Source: Chiua virens
Lineage: Eukaryota; Basidiomycota; Agaricomycetes; Boletales; Boletaceae
Length of the DNA stretch: 64,000 nt
Direction of reading: 5' to 3'
Assembly (NCBI GenBank): GCA_019787685.1
Contig: JAHNUO010000007.1
Span: 1,984,001-2,048,000 of the forward strand
The notes below the pieces were generated by a model. The model was given only the letters and a program-made list of their open reading frames with translations, made no database searches and was not told the DNA's origin. Each line of letters begins with the position of its first letter. The first letter of the stretch is position 1. The position numbers were made by a program, and so were the translations under genes. Shown here piece after piece: positions 11,174-22,246 of the stretch.

Positions 11174-11513
11174 AGTAGCGGAGGAAGATTAACGTGGCAC
11201 CAAAGAATTCAAGTCCAAGTGTCAGATCGGCCGATTTTTTATCAAAACGCAGGTGCTTAAGTCAAGGTAATTGCGGACTTGACAGGTGGGGGTAGCGGGG
11301 TAAGTATGTCATGGATTCAAGTTGATGATGACATGCTTCAACACTATTCCATAAATGTGAGCATACCACTCTATGGTGTAGAATGCAAGTATAATATACC
11401 GCTTCTATGGAATTTCGGCGGATCCACGATACGACTCGACAAGAACATCACGAAGACATGCATGGGTATGATCTGTGGCAAGGTCCAAGCCTTTCCACCT
11501 GAACACATTCCGT
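11174..11513. other. Spacer between Hikeshi start and nucleotide-sugar transporter stop
   Basis: These 340 bp should hold the Hikeshi promoter and the transporter 3' UTR. No confident motif is visible. Confidence 0.5.
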
Positions 11514-12896
11514 CTACTCTGGTTTTTGGGACATGTTCCCCTTGCCCGCCTCGACATCTTCTAGTGCTACTCTTTCATATTTGCCGCCATCCCTCTCGCC
11601 AGACTTAGGTGCTTGCGATTCGACATGTTTTATCCAAGTGTACCAAATGGACCCCCCAAGGATGATCGCAATCGAAGAAGCGCGACCTCTAAATTCGGTC
11701 GTGTTAGCTCGGAAGCGGGCCAGTGCGTCGGGGAAACACTTGCGTAGAAATCACATCACCAAACAAGCCCATGCCCAACAACGAGGCAGCAACGCCACGA
11801 ACGGCCGAGGAAATCATGTGCGTTATCGGAGAAGTCACTTTGATAGAAAGTAAACTGGCAATGCTCATCAAAAATCCGACGAGACCCTGGAATGACCATC
11901 TATGGTCAATGAACGGTACAAGTACAGATCAGATACTTACCGTGATGACTGACCCCCAAATAAAGGTATGTAGTTTTGAAAGCTCACCAGGAGCGGAAAC
12001 AGACGCTTCAGGGCCAAAGATGAGGCTCGTGATAGCGGGTACCTTCGCCCGCAAGGGCAATGAGGGGAATCATGAGCACCGCGCTCAGCAAGTTGGTGTA
12101 CCAAGATAGGTGCATAGCACTGCCTTTGACCACATCAAGGCTCTTTTTGATCACGACCGAGTGCACCGCCGTAATTGCGGAACTGGCAACACCAAAACCG
12201 ATGCCCAGCATTAAAATTTCTTCCCCGTCGAGGAAGATGCCGACGAAGAAACCGAGGGTGACTACTGAGCATGCCAATAGGATGCGGAGGCAAGGCCTGG
12301 CGTTCAACCAGATGTAAGAAGTCGCGACGGTGAACGGGAGAAGCAGACCGCGGGCAATCTGATAAAATGAGGCGTCGACGTATTTGAGTGTGTAGTTACT
12401 AAAACTGTACAGAGGGTGAGCCCGGACACACACGAAGAGCGCCAGGTCGATCGTACCTCAACCCGAAGACGTTCAACAAGACCATAGGCGCAAGTCCCTT
12501 GATTAGTTGGGCGTCGATAAAGAGAGGGACTTGGATAAGTTTCGCCGCATGGCAAGCTAGGAAAAGGAGGGCAGCGATCGCCAGCTGCGTGAACAAGAAA
12601 AAGAGGGGAACATCGGTGGACTTGAGAACCCATTTATTCCTGGAAGAACTCAGCCTATATCAATATTGTATAGGAAATAAGCGTACGCCATGACCATCTA
12701 CAAGGGGGAGATGAACTAGCAATTAGGCACAGAGTTTAAGTACGACATACTGCCAATGCTGCTACGAGGTAGAACAATACCGTGCCCATCTGATGTTTGT
12801 TTAGTTTTCGACCAAGATCACGCACATGCACCTCGCATGACATACCACGAGGTGGTTATTTTGCTGCTGCCCGCGAGCGCCATTTTGTGGAGACAT
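11514..12896 (-). CDS. GDP-fucose-transporter-type nucleotide-sugar transporter (SLC35C/TPT family)
   Basis: Seven exons were traced: 12846-12896, 12751-12789, 12687-12697 (11 bp), 12457-12639, 11941-12404, 11744-11886 and 11514-11688. The protein starts MSPQNGARGQQQNNHLV, then VLFYLVAALAMVMANKWVLK and STDVPLFFLFTQLAIAALLF, with about ten hydrophobic segments. Triose-phosphate-translocator-type blocks include LSFSNYTLKYVDASFYQIAR, GLLLPFTV, LVGFLMSIASLLSIKVTSPI and THMISSAVRG. The C-terminal tail is hydrophilic and ends QKPE. Such carriers exchange GDP-sugars across the Golgi membrane; the sugar cannot be assigned here. The last intron (11689-11743) begins GCAAGT, a GC-AG intron. One extra base near 12043 breaks the frame between IALAGE and VPAITSLIFG. 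The start lies 204 bp from MRE11, transcribed oppositely. Confidence 0.88.
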
Positions 12897-13100
12897 TGTG
12901 CGTACAATTGAGGCGAGTTGTTTCGTGAAGCCAGTGGGCCTTGATAGTAAGGGAACCCGGTGTCAAGAATATGTCGAGGATGTGGACGTGTCGAAAGCGC
13001 AGTTTGGGACAGCTTCCGTTTCAATTTGCTCACGTGAGACAGAGCCACTTTGCGCGCGTCGCGTTCATTTATTGCAGTCACACTCGCGTCAAAAGTCAAC
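12897..13100. promoter_or_regulatory. Shared divergent promoter region, transporter / MRE11
   Basis: These 204 bp separate two oppositely transcribed start codons. A CACGTG palindrome lies at 13031-13036, and two abutting CGCGT pentamers (reverse of the ACGCG MCB core bound by MBF-type cell-cycle factors in yeasts) lie at 13055-13064, 37 bp upstream of the MRE11 ATG. Regulatory meaning is inferred. Confidence 0.45.
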
Positions 13101-16002
13101 ATGTCGGATGATGGAAGAGCTTCTGTACCTACCATTCGTAGCATTGGCAAGTACTCCATTTCACCCCTCTTCAATCCAGCCTCAGCATTAGTTGTATTTA
13201 GAACCGGACAGCACGATAAGAATACTGCTAGCGACGGACAACCACATCGGTTACCTTGAGCGAGATCCAATTCGTGGCCAAGATTCAATCAACACTTTCA
13301 AGGAGATCTTGCAATTGGCAGTCAAGCATGACGTGAGTCCGGCTTCGTTTGTGCGCGTGGTCGACCCTCTTCGCCACGCGTGCAAACGAAAGCACTTGCA
13401 AATGCGTCCATTTGTATCGCTTGTCGGGGAAAACACTGACGAGGACGAGCTAGGTTGACTTTATTCTCATGGCTGGCGACTTGTTCCATGAGAACAGACC
13501 ATCCAGGGATTGCCTCTATCAAGTAATCGCTCTCTTGCGCGAGTACACCCTGAACGACAAGCCGGTTCAACTCGAACTCTTGAGTGACCCTAACGAGGGA
13601 AAAGCCGAAGGTTACGAGTGCGCCACACGTGCACTTTCACCATTCTTGACCCTAACGCATGCACAGTTTCCCGGCAATCAACTACGAGGACCCTAATTTG
13701 AACGTTGGCATTCCTGTATTTTCAATCCACGGCAATCACGACGACCCACAAGGTGCCGGTCCGGTATGTTTTACTGCAGGGAGTGTTCCACATGATACCC
13801 TTGACCATATTTCTAGGAGGGCGCACTGTGTGCACTTGATATCCTTTCTGTTTCCGGTCTCCTGAACTATATGGGGAAGTATGATCTTCCCGTCTCAAAT
13901 GCTGATGCGCAACAAACCGGCATCGCAATCCGACCCGTCCTCCTTCGCAAGGGTAACACCTTCCTGGGCTTGTATGGCGTAGGCAATGTCAAGGATCAAC
14001 GCATGCATTTCGAGCTTCGGAGTAACCGAGTTCGCATGTACATGCCACGCAACAAGAATGATTGGTTCAACATTTTACTCCTTCACCAAAACCGGTATGA
14101 TGAGCGCCCAACACTGAACTTTTTGCAACAATCTTCTCATCAATGTCACTGTCTCCTCTTGGCAGGGTGCGACATGGTCCCCAAGAGTCAGTTCCAGAAG
14201 GCATGTTTGATGACAGCGTGGACCTTGTTGTTTGGGGTCACGAGCACGACTGCCGCATCGTGCCAGAGCCTGTTGCTGGGAAAAAATATTTTATCACACA
14301 ACCGGGGTCGTCGGTCGCAACTTCCCTCGCCGACGGCGAATCGATCGAAAAGTGCGTGCGGTGTTCCATGTATAAATCTTCCAACCTCAGCCTGCGAATT
14401 ATTTCCTCTGCAGACATGTTGCATTATTGGAGATCCAGGGAAAAGAGTTCCAACTGAAACCTTTACCTTTGCGGACAGTTCGCCCGTTTGTGTTGGAAGA
14501 CATCATCCTCAGCGAGACCTCCGAAGAAGAAGGATTTGATATGAACGACCAGATTGCCGTGTCTAAATTCTTGAAATCTCGAGTGAACTCCTTTCACTTT
14601 GTCAAGAATATTCATTCTGACCGAGAATCACCAGGTCAATGCGCTGATTGATCGGGCCAACCGACTATGGGACTGACCGTAATAAGAAGGCTACCGAAGA
14701 TGGAGAGGAGGAAATACCGCGAATGTTGCCACTTATTCGATTAAAGGCGCTTTTTCTTACGCTTTGCATAACGTCTGTCTAACATACATTTCCTCCAGGT
14801 GGACACAACAGGTGTCAGTGAAATGTCTAATCCCATCCGCTTTGGCCAAGAATTCCAAGGTCGCATCGCAAACCCACGCGACGTCCTCATCTTTCACCGC
14901 GCCAAGAAAACAGCACGGTCTGCCAAAGTCACGATCGACGAGCCAGAGCTTAGCATTGATGATCCCGAACTTTCTATTTCGGAAAAGTTATCCAAAATTC
15001 GGGTGCATACACTTGTCAAGGAGTACCTGGCCGCGCAAGAGCTGCAGCTTCTTGGCGAGGCTGGTATGTCGGACGCGATCCAAATGTTTGTTGAAAAGGA
15101 CGATTCCCATGCCATATCAAGGTGGGTCGGTTCTTATCCGTCTTTGGAATACTTGTGGATTTCTTCTAGTCATGTATCGACTGCGCTGAGAACGCTCATG
15201 AAAGGGGTACAAGCGAACGGGGAGTTGGATGAAGCTGACCTTGATGATGTGGTCTGTTGTCCCCCAATCTCATTCCATGCAGCTCCGTCATACAAAACCT
15301 TACAGGTGACCAAGGTCAGAGAACAGCATGAGCAGGACTATGCGGAACAAGCCAAGCCAGGGCAAGCCCGCGAAATCCAAGGTCCATCCTCGTCGTGCCT
15401 GATTTCCTGAACACTGACAATTTCGCTCATCTATCAGGGGAAAGGTAAAGCTCGAGCCGACGAGTTAGATGCTGGTTCGGACGATTCGATGATGATGGAT
15501 GTTGATATGGCTGGTTCGGATTTCGAAGAGCAATCTGATGAAGCCCCGCCTCCCAAAAAGAAGGCCACGGTTTCGAAGAAAACAACTGCCTCCAAGAAAG
15601 CGCCTGCAAAGAAGACGCCAGCGAAAGGAAGAGGAAAGAAGACCGTTGCGAGCGAATCGGAAGAGGTCATCGAGCTGGATGTCGACGAGGACGAAGCCGA
15701 GGAGCCCATACCATTTCCGACCAAGAAGACGAACAGGGCTATGGTGTCGAGGTGATCCACCATTGTTTCCTCGTTCTGGTGATTCTCATGTGTACTCGCT
15801 TTCCCGATGCAGTCAAACGGCTGCCAAGAAGGCGCCAGCGCAGAAGACAACAGCCTCCAGGGCAAGAGGCGGAACGCAACAATCAACGTTATCGTTTGCA
15901 CCATCCGGGCGGAGCTCGGCTAGGGCAGCTGCGACGCGAGCGAAGAGCAAGTTGGCGAGCACGGTGCGTGGCTGTTCATGGTCTCGTTTCGTGATGTCTT
16001 AG
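13101..16002 (+). CDS. MRE11: MRE11 double-strand-break repair nuclease
   Basis: MRE11 is the Mn-dependent nuclease of the MRE11-RAD50-NBS1 complex. Exons traced: 13101-13137, 13202-13332, 13454-13617, 13667-13763, 13817-14094, 14166-14351, 14414-14582, 14635 to about 14745, 14799-15121, 15170 onward, then 15438 to about 15740 and about 15813-16002. Phosphoesterase motifs appear in order: [64 protein letters not shown]. The MRE11 cap region follows ([39 protein letters not shown]). The C-terminus is a Lys/Ala-rich tail ([20 protein letters not shown]), an acidic patch, then [12 protein letters not shown]. One extra base near 14674 breaks [13 protein letters not shown], and the donor after PLIRLK reads AAG|GCGCTT, not GT. 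Exons between 15250 and 15440 are unresolved. Confidence 0.92.
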
Positions 16003-16695
16003 ATCTGGAGCATAGGTAGACAGTGACGACTAGATACGTGTTTGTGCATTACCTAGAACGCTCGGTCTTCTGGACAAGTATCATTTTTCGATGTGCATTG
16101 TGTCGAGTTCACGGTCGTCGTGGTTCAAGTCATTGGTAAGCTAGCAATCGTGAAACGATCTCGGGGACTTGGATAGAGCGGGGGAAATCGGAACCCGTAA
16201 GGAACCACTGACAGGTCCGATACAACTCACGCGTGGTCTTTTTCCCTTGGAGGTGATCAAGACATGACATATCTACAGTTCGACTTACCTCGTTGGTTAT
16301 GTCAAAGGAATAAGTACGTACAAGCGTTCAAAAGTCGCAGTCCCTAGCAACCCGACCGCCTCAATTTTGTTTCCGACTAAAACCCCACAGGCGAAAAGGA
16401 CCCGGAACCGAGAACCAGACACACCTCACCTCAATGTACCCTCTTTGTGGGAGTTTGAAGGTGTAGTTAGGGGGCATCCAGGATCAACAGAATTTACTCG
16501 ATCGTGTCAGGGATGGCACCTCCTGTATATCATCTCACTCAGAGTACAGGTCCTCGACGTTTCATTTCCGTTCTACTTGCCTTGTTCAGACTTGACCCCA
16601 ACTGCCTCCGACTCCCGAATCCTCATTCGCACACACTCATAGAGATGGGCAGGGTAACACGCACATGAGATCGGTAGAGCTTTCTTCAAACAACG
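16003..16695. other. Spacer between MRE11 and the F-box-like gene
   Basis: No ORF with recognisable motifs is present. It presumably contains the MRE11 terminator and the upstream region of the next gene. Confidence 0.45.
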
Positions 16696-17925
16696 TTGGC
16701 CCAATACTTTCTCAGACCCCTTACTGGGCCGCTAGTATCCGACCTGCCCTACGAGATCCTCGTGATAATTATTCAGGCGGCCCTCGATGCCGTCCCATCC
16801 CCCAACTTGATCCGTTGCGTCTGCCGCGTGTTCTACGACCTAGGCACCCACCACTTTTACACCTTACCGTACCAGCTGTGCCAATTTGCTACACGCGCGA
16901 TGCCAATGACGGCACCGCCGTCACGGCCGACGCTTATTGCCCCTCGTTTCATGACCGTCGACCTGACGCTCAGCGCCTCTAACCACATCACCCTCCTCCG
17001 TCATCTCTCTGATGCCCTCATGAAATGCGGCGAACTCGCACATCTCACCGAGAACCAGGACCGACCATCAGAATCAGGAAGAGGCGGCGGCGGCGTCGCG
17101 TAGTGATGGCCGATGGCGATGCCAGTGGGGAGCGCGACGTGCGGCTGAAACGCCTTCGGCTACGGATGCGCGAGTGATGCAGTCGTCTTGGAACACGGGC
17201 TTCGAGCAGTCAAATGAGCCCCCCACCAGCCCCGCGTTGTATCTCTGTCATTCCGTGGACACGCAGGCGGTCTGTTAAGTATTGCATATTCACAAACGAC
17301 CCTTCTTTCAAAGTCCAGACATGTTTGAATGGGCGGGGCCTCAGCGACCCTGACTTGAACCACCACTTCTCCACGGCTGAGTACCATACTCACTCTCGTA
17401 GCATGTTGCGGAAGTGTTTATTATCTTTGACCAATAATGAACTACGAATCGCACAACATCGAATGTGTATGAAAGATTGTGGGTCAGTCGCTTCTTGCCT
17501 CTTCAAGAATTTTTTGTCGTGACAAACATCAGTTTTTTACAACGACCGGTTCCGATGGTGCAGAGGACCGAATTCCCCCATTGATGACGGATGTTCCCAG
17601 CCCACGCTACTTTTACATTGGTCAAACTACGTTTTTAGAGGCTCAGGCGGTCGCCGGGATGTTCTGTCAGGCAAGAATGGCAAGGCTGGAAGTGGTCCGG
17701 CTAGTGGTCCGGCTAGTGGACACTTATCTGGGAAGTATCTGGGGACCACGGTTGCGTAGGTCAGATATTAAAGAAGCTGCTTTGACGTCGTGTTGCGCAG
17801 AGGAGCAAACGGCGGTGATCGCGCGCATCAAAACAGCCGTGACAGAACGGATCATGGGCGGCGATCGGGTGGAAGGAACCTCGCATCCTGGATTTTTCAA
17901 TCCAGTTTGGGTTGCCGGCATGTGA
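16696..17925 (+). pseudogene. F-box-like protein gene, probably degenerate
   Basis: The N-terminal open segment includes VSDLPYEILVIIIQAALDAV, then SPNLIRCVCRVFYDLGTHHFYTLPY, which fits an F-box-like helix set of the type abundant in agaricomycetes. Downstream segments that look like one protein, PTSPALYLCHSVDTQAV, DLNHHFSTAEYHT, and DVPSPRYFYIGQTTFLEAQA through VDTYLGSIWGPRLRRSDI, lie in different frames, with stops between some of them. A short tandem duplication of VVRLV coding sequence occurs at about 17695-17715. It may be a multi-exon gene with one or two errors, or a decayed copy. The F-box assignment is moderate and the substrate is unknown. Confidence 0.45.
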
Positions 17926-17955
17926 ATGGTTGCATGAGGTTACACGATAGACGAT

Positions 17956-18662
17956 TTACAGCTCGACTTCCCGGATGCCGTCTTTGTCGACTACTTTGAC
18001 TTTGTACCTTTCTGGACTGACTACTAATCGCTTGGAGACCTCATCAATGCAACGCTTGAGAGTAGCCAGGCCTTCCTCGAGTGTCGCTTCAGGATTGTGA
18101 TATCTGAGGGACATCACTAGGTCGCTCTTCGAGTATACGGGACACGAAAATAGCTTACCTGTCCAGCAAACTCAATGCAAAGTAACTCCCATATCCATGC
18201 GCCGCAAAGGGCACCTCCACTACTGTTCCTAGATAATCTACCCAGTAAAGGGCAGGCTTGTGGTCTGCGATGTCATATCCACCGACGAGAAGGTTGACTG
18301 AATACGGGTTTCTAGATCGCAGAGACTCTGCAAGCGAACGACGGATCCACGAAGCAGCCGCGGATGGACGGAGAGGGTACAAATTGCGAATTTGGTACAG
18401 GCGAATGTTGCGTTCGACGTACTCTGCAAACTGAATCGTATCGCCTGCGAGGAGCGCGCTGTAGATACGTCGTTTGAAATGGACACGATCATGATACGCA
18501 TGAACACTGACCTGGCTCGCCTGAATAAGCCATGAGCAAGTGAGAACTCAGTTCTTTGATCTTGTCCTGGTCGTTCTTCATTTTGACGATGGATCGGGCC
18601 GCGATGGTGTCTGCTGCGACAATTACATAGCCCTTTCCAGTCAATGCAAACGAGATTTCCAT
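17956..18662 (-). CDS. PRE1: 20S proteasome subunit beta type-4 (PSMB2/PRE1 orthologue)
   Basis: Three exons (18512-18662, 18159-18444, 17956-18103) join cleanly into 194 codons; introns are 67 and 55 bp. The start MEISFALTGKGYVIVAADT lacks the Thr1 nucleophile context, as expected for a structural beta subunit. It is followed by RNLYPLRPSAAASWIRRSLA, VNLLVGGYDIADHKPALYWV, DYLGTVVEVPFAAHGYGSYF and a C-terminus ending DGIREVEL. The protein is part of a beta ring in the 20S core particle. No PACE-like element was noticed upstream. This intact model is the second clean control for sequence quality in the window. Confidence 0.95.
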
Positions 18663-21335
18663 GGTCGTGGTAGTGGTTTGAGTGTAGTATGGACGATGGT
18701 AAGCGTACGCGTCGATAGTTCAGGGGACGCGCGTCGAGCAGCTTTGTTATTTAATTATTTAACTTTACATTACATATTACTTAATGCTGCTCCAACGAAC
18801 TATGGGCCTTGATTCGACTTGGACTATGTACACAAAAAATGCTGAATTACACAGTCATGAAGATGAGAAAACGAACTTTTTAAAGGTCGGGTCACTTGGT
18901 ATACACGTTCAAGTTCATTGACCTGAGGATTCAGATTCCCCGGTAAATTGTCGGAGTTGGTTCGGAGTCTGGACCGAAAGCAGAACTCTATGTAGGTATT
19001 GTAAGAAACTGATCAATTCCTTTTGATCAGGTGTAGAAACCATCGCCAACGGTTACTTTACGAACATATTGTTGCGGCTGAACTCAATGTATGTGACAAG
19101 CAAACAAGTGCAGCATTCTTAGGGGCAAATAGCTCATCAGCTCGTCATTACATATGCATGCCTCCGACTTCCATGACAACAAGAGGAAATAGAAATATCC
19201 CTCTGTACTCGGGCGCGTTGCTGTTCGCTATGGAACTGATCGCTACACAGCATGTACTTTTTTTTGCACTTTTAAACATTAAAACAACTTCAAATCCGAT
19301 CTTGCCACGCTACGGAACAAGGTATTTCCTGTGCACATCATCAATATCTAACGCACCCTGACCATCTGTCACTGCTCTCAGCTGTGCTCTGTCTGGCTAA
19401 TTACCTTGATTTATGCAGGTAAGTTTGTCAAAGGTTTGTTGATGTTAATTTGTTGTATTGTATGAATCTTGTTCCTTTGTCCGAGTCTCAGGTATGATGC
19501 TTCTTGCTTACGCCACATGAGATAATGTGCGATGGAATCAGTTTCAAAGTAAGCTACCCTACTTGAATCTTTCTCTACCCTTGCGTCGTCATGGGGTCTG
19601 TAATTATACAGGCCCGATGAGGATCGTGACGGGTTGCGCCCACTGCCCCCGAAAACGTTAAACCCCATGCTATGGCGGAATACTTCGGGGATAGTTCAAA
19701 CATCTCGGTAAGAATCAATTTGACCCCGAAAGTTTTTCCGTTCAGATCAGTTACTTCCAGTAACATTGGGCTCACACACACGCCACTCGATACGCCGTCG
19801 CATGACATTCTCAGTGCAATCTGCCACATCGTCAGCTAGCCTGTGAATGCCCCTCAGAGCACCAATTTCCCCACAGTTGGCGTCGATCCTGCGTGAGACT
19901 CAGACACCGCCCGCTATTCTTAACCTACACTCGTGGTAGCGACGGAGACTAACTTGACGTATACTGAGTCCACATGCCATTTTAATCTGGTGGCGTATGT
20001 CATTTCCTTCACGACTGCACAACACAGCCATATTGTATTCTGAAGCGTGCCAAAGTTCATTTGTAGGCGTAAATCACCGTCTGTGGGACTGATCGTTGCA
20101 AGATCTAAACATGTTAAGGGGACCACGTTTTAGTACCCTTATTTTTCGCGTGGAGGAAGGTTCTGTCTTACCTTCGAAGGATTTCTCTGGAAACGGCGAT
20201 GCCACGTTGACTTCTCATTGCCACACGCGGACTTGGGTGTTTTTGCACCTCACTTCGGCGATCGAGGCAACTATATTACGGCGTGCCTCGAGCTAAATTT
20301 TCTGATGCGACGCATGAGTGGCGGTATAACCAGGCACGCATGAGCGTTTGCCTGAAGGCCGTTCTCAGTGTCATGATGGAATTTCTCTGCTGCATGTTGC
20401 GTGCCTGCTGTAGAGGTTCTTTTTGGACACGAAATATGATATGAACGCGGAAAAAGGGCGTTTTTGAGTCTCAATTAGAGAATTGCGTGTTCTGAGGGAA
20501 GATCCGTTCGTTCAGGATGGGACCTTCCTCATGAAGGAGTTTCCAACGTTGAGCGAGAAGCAATTGCACTTCGTACCATGAAGGGTAATGCATGTGTAAC
20601 CCGTCTCGTTGGCAGCCGTCGGCGTGAGAGACCAAGTTCCGAAACGCCTTGAGAAATACACGTTGAGCATTACGTGTACTCGTTCAATCAACGGCCAGGG
20701 TACTTGCCAACTTTCCCCGTCGCCCTGTTCCGCCGGATTTTCATGAGGCGCATGTCTGGCTGCTTTTTTCACGATGTGGCCGCCTTGGGAACGACTCGGC
20801 AAATCTCTGGGTTCACGGCTCAAGAGATACCCCGTTCAAAGTCGGCAAATCCATCGAGCAAAGTCACGTTTAGCGCTCGCAGTCGACAATCTTCTGATTC
20901 TCACCTCGCGGGTTCGCGGACGGCCGTCAAGACCGTAATGGCGACTCCGCCGGCCAGGGAAAAGGAATTGACTGCGTGAGGGTTGGATGGGAGCCATCCC
21001 TCCATTGATCCACTGCTTTGATCGATCGGGCGTGGTGTCGACACTCCTGCACGATATGTCAGTACTAATGACACCCATTCATAATCTGGCAGCTGACCTG
21101 ACTCAACCATTTCGGTATGCAAACACAGTAGGGACCTCACTTTCAAACTTAGATCTCATACTTATCCAGAGATCTGGCGGCAAGTCTGACGCGCGACTTG
21201 CCCCATCAAGAATCTCGGCGACCCTGCTACTCACGATAACTCGCCAGCTTTTAATTTTAGGCCAAGTTGGTCCATTCCATCTTTATTTTTCCATTTAATT
21301 CCGCTTCGGTTTCTGGATAAATATCACATCGCCGT
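18663..21335. other. 2.7-kb interval without a supported gene
   Basis: Short ORFs on both strands have no family motifs. A 25-base motif at 18891-18915 recurs with one mismatch at 24883-24907. One minus-strand open segment near 20900-21146 is somewhat hydrophobic (SFSLAGGVAITVLTAV) but cannot be assigned. Confidence 0.45.
18891..18915 (+). repeat. 25-base motif shared with 24883-24907
   Basis: The motif begins GTCACTTGGTATACACG; the copy at 24883 has A for G at the ninth base and is otherwise identical. It may mark a fragment of an unrecognised dispersed repeat. Confidence 0.6.
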
Positions 21336-21404
21336 ATGCCCTTGCCCCATCTCGATAGTCTTGTTCTCCCTGCACCTCCTTCACCCAGCACCGCACATCA
21401 CGCC

Positions 21405-22246
21405 ATGTCCTCAAGGAACTCCTCTGTCTACGCCAGCGCTGCCTCGCCTGCTTATGAACCATACACCCGCCCCTCCTCCTCGTCTACCACATCCGTCATC
21501 TACGATGGCACCTCAAAACCTACACGAAAAGCTTGGGTTGATCCCGCTTCGCTATCCGACTGCGGGGATGCATCACAAATACAGGGCAACGTCTCCCATC
21601 GTGTCAAACAACTCATTCTGAACACCTTCATCGCCTATGGTGCAGGCGATGAACAGTGTTTTGGTCATCATGTCGCCAAAGCCGTCAAGTTTGTCGACAT
21701 CAGCGCTCATGACTCAAAAGAAAAACAGGGTCGAATGGAGGCTGTTACAACTGCGGAAGTTGTCGTGAACAAAAGTAAGTGTTCCCCGATTGAAGGTATG
21801 CCCTGAATGACGGATATCTCCTCAGGTATGCTCAACGGCGCGGGAATGCTTCACGGCGGGTGCTTGGCATTCTTGATCGATAATTGCTGTAGCACGCCGC
21901 TTGTCGCTCTGGGGTTGATCCAAAACATCAATGGTGTTGGCGTTACGCAAGCGATGAATGTCGTGTTTCACTCCCCTGCGCCTGCGTAAGTATCTTCTTC
22001 TGTGTGTAAGACTTGTTTAGCTGACCTTGTTGTCGATGCAGAGGGTCAGTGTCTTCGAATCATCAGTACATCCATCGCCATGGGCGGGCGCATCATGAGT
22101 GCTCGATGTGAGGTAAGTGAACTGAAGGAACTCGGTGGCGTGGATTGTTCCTGAACCTTGGCACCTAGGTCATTAACAAGGACACTGGGAGTGTCGTGGC
22201 GTCTGCTTATCTCAATAAAATGCAACCCGCGCTCTCAAAACTGTAG
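21405..22246 (+). CDS. Hotdog-fold acyl-CoA thioesterase (PaaI/ACOT13-like)
   Basis: Four exons were traced: 21405-21774 (an in-frame ATG at 21336 would add 23 residues), 21826-21985, 22042-22112 and 22169-22246. The N-terminal third is a Ser/Pro-rich leader (SSRNSSVYASAASPAYEPYT), possibly a targeting or disordered region. The hotdog signature is NGAGMLHGGCLAFLIDNCCS, with the HGG turn at the start of the central helix. It is followed by VTQAMNVVFHSPAPA, then the strand RIISTSIAMGGRIMSARCEV and the end NKMQPALSKL. Members hydrolyse acyl-CoA thioesters; substrate is not predictable. One extra G within 22043-22045, right after the third-exon acceptor, shifts the frame (expected AGQCLRI, read AGSVSSN). 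Confidence 0.85.

Noticed and set aside
20836..21146. Minus-strand ORFs with a short hydrophobic segment
   Set aside because: Only one hydrophobic stretch is present and no family pattern in any frame; too weak for a membrane-protein call.
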